Source: Pseudohongiella nitratireducens | GTDB lineage: Bacteria > Pseudomonadota > Gammaproteobacteria > Pseudomonadales > Pseudohongiellaceae | NCBI RefSeq assembly: GCF_001642735.1 | Contig: NZ_LWHM01000001.1 | Span: forward strand, 248,001 to 312,000 | Direction: 5' to 3' | Length of the DNA: 64,000 nt | Shown: piece by piece, positions 10,901 to 18,183 of the stretch | How positions within the stretch are numbered: the stretch's first letter is position 1 | Layout of the letters: every line of letters starts with the position of its first letter | Notes under the pieces: model-generated | What the model was told of the DNA's origin: nothing | The model's database searches: none | Seen by the model: the letters and a program-made list of their open reading frames with translations, nothing else | Position numbers and translations under genes: made by a program

Positions 10901-11338
10901 ATGAATGAGAGTTTTACATATTCTTCACTCCTGCCGTCACTGCTGGGCGGTGTCATGATCGGTGCCGCCGCACTCATGTTGATGTCCTCTCATGGACGAA
11001 TCATGGGCATTTCCGGCATCACCAGCCGGTTATTGAAACCAGTAGCCGGTGACATTGACTGGCGGGTCAGCTTTTTGGCCGGCCTGATCGTCACTCCTCT
11101 CGTACTTCAGTTCAGTTCACGAGTCCAGATGCAGGTGGTGACAGACGTCAGCGCACCGACCCTGATACTGGCAGGGTTACTGGTTGGTTTTGGCACGGTG
11201 TATGGCAATGGTTGTACCTCTGGCCATGGTGTCTGCGGCGTTTCACGCTTATCCAGACGCTCCCTGGTTGCCACACTGACCTTTCTGGCGACCGCCATGC
11301 TGACCGCCACTTTATTGCGACTGGTCTGGGGAGCATGA
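10901..11338 (+). CDS. YeeE/YedE family sulfur-transport membrane protein, first half (PmpA-like)
   Basis: A 145-residue inner-membrane protein with four hydrophobic segments. The YeeE/YedE (DUF395) signature GNGCTSGHGVCG lies in the third segment region; in the fused relative TsuA the corresponding cysteines relay thiosulfate through the membrane. It is the N-half of a split transporter whose other half follows directly. The stop codon overlaps a possible ATG (11335) of the next gene, so the pair is translationally coupled. Followed by msrB and msrA, which suggests a link between sulfur uptake and repair of oxidised methionine. Substrate is inference. Confidence 0.85.
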   Translation: MNESFTYSSLLPSLLGGVMIGAAALMLMSSHGRIMGISGITSRLLKPVAGDIDWRVSFLAGLIVTPLVLQFSSRVQMQVVTDVSAPTLILAGLLVGFGTVYGNGCTSGHGVCGVSRLSRRSLVATLTFLATAMLTATLLRLVWGA

Positions 11339-11340
11339 TC

Positions 11341-11751
11341 ATGAGTCTGATTCTGCCATTTTTTACCGGTCTGTTATTCGGGGTTGGCCTGGTGATATCC
11401 GGAATGAGCAATCCGGCAAATGTGATTGCTTTTCTCGACCTGGCCGGTAACTGGGATCCCGGGCTTGCTTTTGTCATGCTTGGCGCCGTGGTCACCTTCG
11501 GAGCCGGTTTCCCCATCTTACGAAAACGACAGGGAAAACCCCTCTTCTCTGACAAGTTCACACTGCCTGCGTCTACCTCGCTGGACCGGAAACTGATCAG
11601 CGGTGCAATCATTTTCGGGGTTGGCTGGGGTATAGGCGGATTCTGCCCGGGCCCGGCACTGGTCAACGTCCTGACCGGCTCAGCACAGGGTTTGCTGTTT
11701 GTCGCTTCGATGTTAATTGGTATGCTAGTGGCCGTATACCGAAAATCATGA
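11341..11751 (+). CDS. YeeE/YedE family sulfur-transport membrane protein, second half (PmpB-like)
   Basis: A 136-residue membrane protein with four hydrophobic segments and the partner motifs [12 protein letters not shown] near the N-terminus and GGFCPGPAL near the C-terminus, whose Cys is conserved in the family. It pairs with the upstream half to make the full YeeE/YedE fold. I favour ATG 11341 because GGGGAG lies eight bases before it; ATG 11335 would add two residues and overlap the upstream TGA. A much longer open frame starting at 11212 runs over the previous gene and is not credible. Confidence 0.83.
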   Translation: MSLILPFFTGLLFGVGLVISGMSNPANVIAFLDLAGNWDPGLAFVMLGAVVTFGAGFPILRKRQGKPLFSDKFTLPASTSLDRKLISGAIIFGVGWGIGGFCPGPALVNVLTGSAQGLLFVASMLIGMLVAVYRKS

Positions 11752-11779
11752 ATTTACCGAGATCACAGGAGAGCATGTC

Positions 11780-12226
11780 ATGAGCTACAAGAAGTCCGAG
11801 GATGCTGTGGCAGGCCTGACAGAGGAACAATATCGCGTCACCCAGCAAGATGCGACAGAGCGCCCGTTTCAGAATGCCTACTGGGACAACAAGGAACCAG
11901 GCCTGTATGTCGATGTGGTCTCTGGCGAACCCCTGTTTGCCTCCACTGACAAGTTCGACTCCGGCACCGGGTGGCCCAGCTTCACCCGCCCGGTCAGTGC
12001 GGACAATATTGTGGAGAAACATGACCACAGCCATGGTATGACCAGAACCGAGGTTCGCTCATCGACTGGCGACTCCCACCTGGGGCACCTGTTTCCAGAT
12101 GGTCCGGCCGATAAAGGCGGCATGCGCTACTGTATAAACTCCGCCTCACTGCGTTTCATTCCTGTTAACAAACTGGAGTCGGAAGGATACGGCGACTACA
12201 GCCATTTATTTGCGCAGGGAGAATAA
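11780..12226 (+). CDS. msrB: Peptide-methionine (R)-S-oxide reductase, single-cysteine and zinc-less
   Basis: Reduces methionine-R-sulfoxide in proteins and free methionine. The 148 residues include [41 protein letters not shown] and the catalytic [11 protein letters not shown]. Two oddities are visible. The CxxC pairs that hold zinc in many MsrB proteins are absent ([11 protein letters not shown] where others have Cys-x-x-Cys), and the catalytic Cys is the only cysteine in the whole protein. There is thus no internal resolving Cys, and regeneration must use another thiol. Start supported by AGGAGA seven bases upstream. Cotranscribed with msrA, five bases downstream. Confidence 0.95.
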   Translation: MSYKKSEDAVAGLTEEQYRVTQQDATERPFQNAYWDNKEPGLYVDVVSGEPLFASTDKFDSGTGWPSFTRPVSADNIVEKHDHSHGMTRTEVRSSTGDSHLGHLFPDGPADKGGMRYCINSASLRFIPVNKLESEGYGDYSHLFAQGE

Positions 12227-12231
12227 AGATT

Positions 12232-12741
12232 ATGAGCGAACAACATGAAACAGCCATTCTTGCCGGCGGTTGCTTTTGGGGCTTGCAGCATTTACTGAGA
12301 GACAAGCCGGGCATCATAAGCACACGTGTCGGCTACTCCGGCGGTGATGTCAAAAATGCTACATACCGCAACCACGGCACCCATGCCGAAGCAGTAGAAA
12401 TTGTCTTCAATCCGGACATCATCAGCTATCGCCAGATACTGGAATTTTTTTTCCAGATCCACGATCCCACCACGGTCAACCGCCAGGGTAATGATATCGG
12501 CACCAGCTACCGCTCCGGTATTTATTACACATCAGAGCATCAAAAGAGTGTCGCCGAAGAAACGATCATGGACGTTGACGCTTCCGGGTTATGGCCGGGC
12601 AATGTCGTCACTGAAGTCAAACCGGCAGGCGACTTCTGGGAAGCCGAGCCAGAGCACCAGGACTATCTGCAGAAATATCCCGGCGGCTACACCTGCCATT
12701 TTGTGCGCCCGGACTGGGTATTGCCTCGCCGGGAAAAGTAA
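12232..12741 (+). CDS. msrA: Peptide-methionine (S)-S-oxide reductase
   Basis: Reduces methionine-S-sulfoxide, complementing MsrB. The 169-residue protein has the catalytic [13 protein letters not shown] with Cys in GCFWG, then [12 protein letters not shown] and the resolving Cys in [12 protein letters not shown]. Together with msrB it repairs both stereoisomers. The start codon lies five bases after the msrB stop, with AGGGAGAA overlapping the msrB end as ribosome-binding site, so it is the last gene of a four-gene operon beginning at 10901. Confidence 0.97.
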   Translation: MSEQHETAILAGGCFWGLQHLLRDKPGIISTRVGYSGGDVKNATYRNHGTHAEAVEIVFNPDIISYRQILEFFFQIHDPTTVNRQGNDIGTSYRSGIYYTSEHQKSVAEETIMDVDASGLWPGNVVTEVKPAGDFWEAEPEHQDYLQKYPGGYTCHFVRPDWVLPRREK

Positions 12742-12765
12742 TGGCTAAGACAGTAGTGGCATGGA

Positions 12766-13227
12766 CTACACCCAGCGCCGAACCTGCTCACAATAAGCGG
12801 CGAAGTCTGCTGGAAATTTTTCCAACAAGCAGGCTTCTTCCGGTTCGATCTGGTAGCGGGTGATATATCTTACAAACAGCAGAACCACCAAAAATGCTGT
12901 GATATCAGCAAAAATAACAGCTGATCCCAGCAATATTATTACCATTCCTAAATAAATCGGATTGCGTGACACCGCAAAAACGCCTGCATTTAACAGCACG
13001 GTACTGTTTATAGGGTGCATCGGGTCCAGCGTAGCCTGATGTTGACGCATTTGTCGGGCAGCTACAAAAACGAGGCCGATGCCAGCAAGAATGCAGACCC
13101 CGCCGAGCAAACTGACAATGCGGTACTGCAACAACGCCAGAGGATAGAACCCCTGCAAAAAGTACATCAGCAACAGGGCCAGCATCACCAGCAGCAATGG
13201 TGGCAGTTTCAGTTCAAGTGATTTCAT
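12766..13227 (-). CDS. Isoprenylcysteine methyltransferase-like (ICMT/PEMT) membrane protein
   Basis: A 153-residue membrane protein with four to five hydrophobic segments and the C-terminal S-adenosylmethionine-binding pattern of the ICMT/phospholipid methyltransferase family: FAVSRNPIYLGMVIILLGSA followed by RYQIEPEEACLLEKFPADFAAYCEQVRRWV (Glu-Glu plus Y-x-x-Y/C-x-x-x-V-x-R-W). Bacterial members are mostly uncharacterised. Its ATG overlaps the stop of the sensor kinase gene by four bases (ATGA), so it is translated as the second gene of that pair. The methyl acceptor is unknown. Confidence 0.8.
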   Translation of the reverse strand: MKSLELKLPPLLLVMLALLLMYFLQGFYPLALLQYRIVSLLGGVCILAGIGLVFVAARQMRQHQATLDPMHPINSTVLLNAGVFAVSRNPIYLGMVIILLGSAVIFADITAFLVVLLFVRYITRYQIEPEEACLLEKFPADFAAYCEQVRRWV

Positions 13228-14678
13228 TGTTCGGGCATGATCGTTGGTAAGGTGACGATAAATTCACTGCCTTTCTGCCATTCACTTTTCGCTTTGATTT
13301 CACCGCCCAGAATCTGCGCGAGCCCCAGGCAAATTGACAACCCCAGCCCTGAACCATCATGGTCCCGATCAAGACCACTGTCAATCTGACTAAACGGTAC
13401 AAACAACTTCGACATATCCTGCTCACGAATACCGATCCCTGTGTCTTGAACACGGATCCGAATAACATCAGTTACCTCTCCCGCAGGTGTATTATTTCCC
13501 CGATTTGTACCCGCATCTTCAACAACAACAGTCACCTCGCCTTCATAAGTGAACTTAATGGCATTATTGATAAGATTGAGAAGTATCTGCTCGAGCCGGC
13601 ATTTGTTGCTTAACATACGCCCTTGTTGGCTGTCATTCAGCAGACGAAGATGGATGCCTTTGCGCTGAGCAATAGGTTGCATCAAGTCGACCACACGGGA
13701 CACCGATGCATTCAAACTAAAAGCCTCGCGGTCAACCCGGCTCTCACCCGCCTGAATTCTGGACAGTTCCAGAATATCATTGATCAATTCCAGCAAATGA
13801 TTGGAACTGGATTTTACTAACGACAACTGCTCTTTCTGAACGTCCGTTATTGGCCCAGACATACCCTGCAACAAGATAGAGGTATAACCAATAATGGCAT
13901 TCAACGGGGTTTTTAGCTCGTGCGACATGGTCGCCATAAAAGTCGACTTTGCCCGATCTGCCGACTCAGCATCGATCAATGCTTTCTCCAGCGCCGAGGT
14001 TCGCTCTGACACCCGGGTCTCCAACGCTTCATTTAACTCCGTCAACTTCCGTTGTTGTTCCTGCCAATCACTGACATCCCTGATGATCACGACGTACATC
14101 ACCGCACCTTCCCAGTGAACTGGCGCCAATGACAACTCTGCCGGAAAAAAAACGCCGTCACTTCGTTTACCCATTACCTGCAAAATATCGGACTGGTCCA
14201 GATTTAGCGGCTCAACCAAAAGGTCATTAACTGAACGGCCTAAACTATCGAGTGAATTTAAGACAAACATAGACTCAGCAGCAGGATTCATACTGAGTAT
14301 ATCCCCGTGATCGTTCAGGGTAAGAATGGCATTACGAGCCGATTGAATCACTGCTGAGAGTTGGGCCCGGCTGCGCTTTAACTCTGTGTCTGACTGCTGC
14401 AGGGCTTTCACAGCCTTATCAAGCTTGCCAAAGCCACGCCACATCATCACCAGTAACAGCAGTGACGTCACTGAAACAAAGAATATACCTTTAACCACAC
14501 TTAATTGGGCGACAACATCGGCGTCCCGGACGATGGCAAAAAGGAGGCGATCAGACAGGAAAATCCATAAACCGGATATGACTGCATAAATGCTGGCAAT
14601 AATAATGGAACGAGCGCCAAATTGAATTATCGGCGAGTCAACTTTTTGACTTTTCTTGCTGAGATGGCGTCCCATCAA
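13224..14678 (-). CDS. Membrane-bound PAS sensor histidine kinase (orphan)
   Basis: A 484-residue inner-membrane histidine kinase. Two transmembrane helices near residues 22-46 and 62-82 enclose only a short periplasmic loop, so the signal is probably membrane or cytoplasmic. A PAS domain (about 105-210, SARNAILTLNDHGDILSMNP) and a coiled coil follow. HisKA has the phospho-acceptor His in MATMSHELKTPLNAIIGY. HATPase_c carries NLINNAIKFTYEG (N box), DTGIGI (G1), LFVPFSQIDSG (F box) and GSGLGLSI (G2). No receiver domain or response-regulator gene is near. It overlaps the ICMT-like gene by four bases, so a link between sensing and membrane methylation is conceivable. Confidence 0.9.
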   Translation of the reverse strand: MMGRHLSKKSQKVDSPIIQFGARSIIIASIYAVISGLWIFLSDRLLFAIVRDADVVAQLSVVKGIFFVSVTSLLLLVMMWRGFGKLDKAVKALQQSDTELKRSRAQLSAVIQSARNAILTLNDHGDILSMNPAAESMFVLNSLDSLGRSVNDLLVEPLNLDQSDILQVMGKRSDGVFFPAELSLAPVHWEGAVMYVVIIRDVSDWQEQQRKLTELNEALETRVSERTSALEKALIDAESADRAKSTFMATMSHELKTPLNAIIGYTSILLQGMSGPITDVQKEQLSLVKSSSNHLLELINDILELSRIQAGESRVDREAFSLNASVSRVVDLMQPIAQRKGIHLRLLNDSQQGRMLSNKCRLEQILLNLINNAIKFTYEGEVTVVVEDAGTNRGNNTPAGEVTDVIRIRVQDTGIGIREQDMSKLFVPFSQIDSGLDRDHDGSGLGLSICLGLAQILGGEIKAKSEWQKGSEFIVTLPTIMPEQ

Positions 14679-14807
14679 AAGGACCTGCTATTTAAATTCG
14701 GGAATACGCGCCAGTTATACCACTGTAGTGGCAACCGGGCAATCTGATTGTCACTACTCATGCATTTCACCTTCTTAACAGAGAACCTGTTATCAGCAGC
14801 ATCACTG

Positions 14808-15374
14808 CTAGAAGAATTCCGGCAAATCCAACAGGGTCATGTAACGCTCATCGCTTATTTCTTCAGCAGTCAGTTCACCCCGCATAATGGCATTTACATC
14901 ACTGGCAATCTGGCGTAACGCCCTCAATCGCTCCTCTGGCTGCTCCACTGACAGCATAACCGTCCCCCAAAGACTCAGCATGGCGGTATTAATTTCCCGT
15001 ACACTGTTATCCTTTGCCCATTCAGAGGAAATTGCCAGTCCCAGTTCACTGCTTTCCTTCTCAGCCGCCGTCAACGTTTCACCTGACATTCCCATCAAGA
15101 CAGCCGGAGTGAGTTCATTCCACCCCGTACTCATCAAGTCAGATCCCTGGTAAAAACGGATAATCCAGTTCAGATACTGTTGCTGCGTCTGTTCCTGTTG
15201 ATTCTCAGCATCGACCTCATAGGCATTAAGAAAGAAGCCCCGTTCAGGCACATCATCTGGCCATGTGTTGCTACCTGTCAGTGACTGGCAACCGGCCAGC
15301 GAAATCATCAATACCAAAAAAACCATGCCGCGCCAGGCACTGCACTTCATCAACAAAACAGAATTCAAAATCAT
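14808..15374 (-). CDS. Predicted lipoprotein of unknown function
   Basis: A 188-residue protein with a lipoprotein signal peptide: hydrophobic GMVFLVLMISLAGC with lipobox LAGC, cleaved to leave a Cys-Gln-Ser start, which predicts the outer membrane. The mature part is mostly alpha-helical and acidic (EQTQQQYLNWIIRFYQGSD, EKESSELGLAISSEWAKDN) without a domain I recognise. The first ATG is chosen because AAAGG precedes it by eight bases; an internal Met at codon 9 lacks a ribosome site. The next gene on the same strand (15424-15762) lies 49 bases upstream and may be cotranscribed. Confidence 0.7.
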   Translation of the reverse strand: MILNSVLLMKCSAWRGMVFLVLMISLAGCQSLTGSNTWPDDVPERGFFLNAYEVDAENQQEQTQQQYLNWIIRFYQGSDLMSTGWNELTPAVLMGMSGETLTAAEKESSELGLAISSEWAKDNSVREINTAMLSLWGTVMLSVEQPEERLRALRQIASDVNAIMRGELTAEEISDERYMTLLDLPEFF

Positions 15375-15423
15375 CAGGATACCTTTCTAGGGTTAAACAG
15401 ATCAGGCTTAAACAGAAATTCCA

Positions 15424-15762
15424 TTAATGCCGGGCACCGCCAGCATCTTCTACGACATGAGGCGCTATATGAATGGCTGTCAGACGGTTCCCAGACAGCT
15501 CGACTTCTCCCGGATAACGGTCGCCCCCGGTCGCCGAAAACTCAAAACTGTAATATCGGCGCCAGCAAATGCCAGCCTCAGCAGAATAGGCAGGGCGCAA
15601 TTTCCGCAAGACAATACTTTGATCGAGCAGTTGCAGGCCAAGTTGCTCACAGCGCCGGGAAGCATGCTCCAACGCCCAGGCTTTTGCATCTCGTGATCGC
15701 CACCAGTGACTGATACAAAACACAAAAACGGCACCCCAGAACAGATGCGATAGCGTTAACAT
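15424..15762 (-). CDS. DUF3301 small membrane-anchored protein
   Basis: A 112-residue protein of the DUF3301 family, common in gammaproteobacteria and of unknown function. One N-terminal hydrophobic segment (about residues 5-20, LFWGAVFVFCISHWW) is followed by the family pattern ALEHASRRCEQLGLQLLDQS, then RRYYSFEFSATGGDRYPGEVELSGNRL. The invariant Cys and the YSFEFSxxGxxRYxGxxxLxG stretch are present. The short N-terminal anchor suggests attachment to the inner membrane. It precedes the lipoprotein gene on the same strand. Confidence 0.8.
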   Translation of the reverse strand: MLTLSHLFWGAVFVFCISHWWRSRDAKAWALEHASRRCEQLGLQLLDQSIVLRKLRPAYSAEAGICWRRYYSFEFSATGGDRYPGEVELSGNRLTAIHIAPHVVEDAGGARH

Positions 15763-15918
15763 GAAGCATTCCCAATGTGGTTGAAACGATATTTATGGTA
15801 CCAGAATTCAGATCTGGCTTCTGCAGCGGGGAACGGTCATGCTCTGACCTTGTGCCATGTCTGCTGGGTGTGTTGGATACTCACTGGAAAAAAGTGTTTA
15901 TCTGGCGTGCCAATTGAA

Positions 15919-15942
15919 AAGGGCCCGACAATGATGTCGAGC
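15919..15942 (-). terminator. Terminator downstream of bfr
   Basis: AAGGGCCCGACA-atga-TGTCGAGCCCTT pairs over 12 bp with one mismatch around a four-base loop. Read on the minus strand the stem ends in CCCTTTTC, a short T run. It lies 57 bases beyond the bfr stop. Confidence 0.65.
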
Positions 15943-15998
15943 CCTTCTCTTTGTGATATCGATTGTTAATCCTGGCTACCAGCGCCGTAAGGTTGAGC

Positions 15999-16463
15999 TT
16001 ACATCATGGATTGATGGTAGTTCTCGATACCCACAGATTCGATCAGTGAAAGCTGGGTTTCCAGCCAATCTACGTGCTCTTCTTCACTTTCCAGGATGGA
16101 GACAAGTAGTTGTCGGCTCACGAAATCATCAATCGATTCTGCGTATTTGATGCCTTCTCGCAAATCTGGAATCGCTTGCTGCTCAAGTTTCAGGTCACAG
16201 TCCAGCATTTCTTTGGTATGTTCACCAATCAGCAGTTTGCCCAGGCTTTGCAGGTTAGGCAGCCCTTCCAGGAACAGAATCCGCTCAATTAGCTGATCTG
16301 CATGCTTCATCTCATCGATGGATTCCTCGTACTCTTTATCAGCCAGCTTGAGGAGACCACGGTCTTTGTACATGCGTGAGTGGAGAAAGTATTGGTTAAT
16401 GGCAATCAACTCATTGCCCAGCGCCTTATTCAGGTGCTTGATCATGGTTTTATCGGATTTCAT
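15999..16463 (-). CDS. bfr: Bacterioferritin
   Basis: Iron-storage ferritin that assembles as a 24-mer, oxidises Fe(II) at a di-iron centre and binds haem between subunits. The 154 residues begin [20 protein letters not shown], include the ferroxidase ligands in [14 protein letters not shown] and [19 protein letters not shown] (Glu, Glu, His), the haem-ligand Met in DEMKHAD, and [17 protein letters not shown] near the end. Start at 16463 is preferred: GGGGG precedes it, and the earlier ATG (16487) would add eight residues absent from the family. Its redox partner bfd lies upstream in the same orientation. Confidence 0.95.
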   Translation of the reverse strand: MKSDKTMIKHLNKALGNELIAINQYFLHSRMYKDRGLLKLADKEYEESIDEMKHADQLIERILFLEGLPNLQSLGKLLIGEHTKEMLDCDLKLEQQAIPDLREGIKYAESIDDFVSRQLLVSILESEEEHVDWLETQLSLIESVGIENYHQSMM

Positions 16464-16626
16464 ACTGTTTACCCCCAACGCAAACATTTCATAAATTCAT
16501 TGGGGCAAGGATGAGGCTTCAAGGGACGCATGTCAAGACAAACCAACAGCTAAGCTATTGAATTTCAAAGGAAAGATAATGAAAACGATTACGATTTTCG
16601 GTCAGAGAGCGCCAGACAGCAATAGG

Positions 16627-16839
16627 CTAGGCCGCATAAGCAATCGACTTGATATCGACGCCAGTGCTCATCATCTGATCCATGGTCTCATGCATGATCT
16701 GCCTGGCAAGTTTAGCGCAGCGACCACAATCACTACCCAGGCCAAGATCTTTACGCATCTGTGACAGACTCGCATTATTGCTTTCGCAATACTCGCGGAT
16801 ATCATGGTCAGTCACTTGTTGGCAGATGCATACGTACAT
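16627..16839 (-). CDS. bfd: Bacterioferritin-associated ferredoxin
   Basis: A 70-residue [2Fe-2S] protein that reduces bacterioferritin haem and releases stored iron. The start MYVCICQQVTDHDI gives Cys4 and Cys6, and GSDCGRCAKLAR gives Cys38 and Cys41, the C-x-C...C-x-x-C pattern of Bfd. An upstream ATG (16881) adds 14 residues not found in the family. It precedes bfr on the same strand with a 163-base gap, so the two genes may have separate promoters. A weak Fur-like sequence sits about 85 bases upstream of the start; iron repression of bfd is the norm in relatives. Confidence 0.95.
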   Translation of the reverse strand: MYVCICQQVTDHDIREYCESNNASLSQMRKDLGLGSDCGRCAKLARQIMHETMDQMMSTGVDIKSIAYAA

Positions 16840-16924
16840 GCGGTAATTCCTGAATAATTGCGCCGTTGGGGAAGAGCGCATCAGCTTTATTTATCGAACG
16901 AATGTGATTTTAAATGTGAATAGG

Positions 16925-16940
16925 AATGATTGTCAATAAC
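16925..16940 (-). promoter_or_regulatory. Possible Fur box upstream of bfd
   Basis: The plus strand reads AATGATTGTCAATAAC. Against AATGATAATCATTATC, part of the 19-base Fur consensus, 11 to 12 positions agree by eye. The site is about 85 bases upstream of bfd, a gene repressed by Fur-Fe in E. coli and Pseudomonas. The match is imperfect and context carries most of the weight. Confidence 0.33.
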
Positions 16941-17023
16941 AATTCTACCTGAAAATCATCCCCAGCCCTGATTTCACATCCAGCCAAAACCTGCACTGCC
17001 TTCTTAACACCGGTCGGCATAGC

Positions 17024-17052
17024 TTGCTGAGCCGAATATAGACTTATATAGT
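17024..17052 (+). promoter_or_regulatory. Sigma-70-type promoter for the secreted protein at 17096
   Basis: TTGCTG (17024-17029) and TATAGT (17047-17052) are separated by exactly 17 bases, close to the TTGACA/TATAAT consensus, and point at the gene starting at 17096. The predicted leader would be about 40 bases. Confidence 0.55.
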
Positions 17053-17095
17053 GTTGTCAGAAGAATAAAAGCCGTTACTTCGGAGCCAGACTGCT

Positions 17096-18127
17096 ATGTA
17101 CACCTCAAGAATATTGGCACTTCCCTTTCTGTTAATAAGCACAGCCTTATCCGCACAGAGCAGTGAAATCCCAAGAACTTCAGACGGCAAACCAGATTTG
17201 CAAGGCATCTGGAGTAATGCGACCCAAACATCGCTAGAGCGTCCGGCACGATATGGCGAGCGTCAGGCATTAACGGATCAGGAAGCGTTGGACATGCAAG
17301 ACGGAGCTCAGTCCCGAGCTGAGCGAGGCAATGCGCCGAGCGACCCTGATCGGCCTCCGCCCAGTGATGGCAACACGGCGGCTGCCTATAATTCATTCTG
17401 GCTGGACAGAGGCACTGGCGTGGTTCAGGTTGATGGCGAATACCGTACATCGCTGATCATAGACCCGCCTGACGGCCAGATCCCCTACCGTGAGAATGCT
17501 CCAGAGCAGAACAAGATGGAGCAATGGCGGGACGAGCATGGCGCCGATGCCTTCCTCGGGCCCGAGATGGCGACAATTGGCGAGCGCTGTCTGCTGTTCT
17601 ATGACTTCAGGACGTCTAATTCCAGCGCCGGCCCACCAATGATGCCCATGATATACAACAACAATTACCAGATTGTGCAAACAGATGATTACGTCATGAT
17701 ACTCGCCGAGATGATGCATGATGCCCGCATTATTCGGCTCAACAGTGAACACCAGGACCCTGCCATCCATAAGTGGATGGGCGACACCATTGGCCACTGG
17801 GAAGGCGACACACTGGTTTTCACCACACGAAACCTGCACCCTCAGCAGTCTCACTTTGGCTCTGGTCCCGGGTTGGTCGTGACAGAAAGCTTACGCATGG
17901 TTTCAGACAGTGAAATTGTCTACCGCTTCACCATGGATGACCCGGTGGCGTATGAATCACCCTGGACAGCAGAAATGGTATTTCATGCCCAACCACCTGG
18001 CGAACAGATATATGAGTATGCCTGCCATGAGGGCAACTATGCCCTGCCAGGCATTCTGGCGGGTAAACGCAGGGAAGAAAGTCAGGAACAGGAATCTGGT
18101 CCGGCCGACTCAACTCAGGCCGACTGA
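17096..18127 (+). CDS. Secreted protein of unknown function (D-G-K-P-D-L-x-G-I-W family)
   Basis: A 343-residue exported protein. The signal peptide is ILALPFLLISTALSAQS, cleaved near Ala-Gln. The mature N-terminus RTSDGKPDLQGIWSNATQT is a hallmark of a large uncharacterised family that is common, often in many paralogues, in marine gammaproteobacteria and Acidobacteria. Further conserved-looking stretches are GERCLLFYD, YQIVQTDDYVMILAEMMHDARII, DTIGHWEGDTLVFTTRN and ESPWTAEMVFH; YACHEGNYALPGIL lies near the end. The W-E-G-D-T-L-V and A-C-H-E-G-N motifs suggest a beta-rich fold. No enzymatic role can be assigned. It converges with the PhoX-like gene. Confidence 0.8.
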   Translation: MYTSRILALPFLLISTALSAQSSEIPRTSDGKPDLQGIWSNATQTSLERPARYGERQALTDQEALDMQDGAQSRAERGNAPSDPDRPPPSDGNTAAAYNSFWLDRGTGVVQVDGEYRTSLIIDPPDGQIPYRENAPEQNKMEQWRDEHGADAFLGPEMATIGERCLLFYDFRTSNSSAGPPMMPMIYNNNYQIVQTDDYVMILAEMMHDARIIRLNSEHQDPAIHKWMGDTIGHWEGDTLVFTTRNLHPQQSHFGSGPGLVVTESLRMVSDSEIVYRFTMDDPVAYESPWTAEMVFHAQPPGEQIYEYACHEGNYALPGILAGKRREESQEQESGPADSTQAD

Positions 18128-18183
18128 TAGCACCTTGCAGCGCAGATCAGCCGGCCTGAGACGATCCGTCTCAAAGCATGTGG

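Noticed and set aside
15775-15969. 64-codon plus-strand frame before the bfr terminator
   Set aside because: No ribosome site and no resemblance; runs into the terminator of the opposite gene.
16579-16764. Plus-strand frame opposite bfd with a good AAAGGAAAG before its ATG
   Set aside because: Most of it is antisense to bfd; only the first 16 codons are outside it. No family resemblance.
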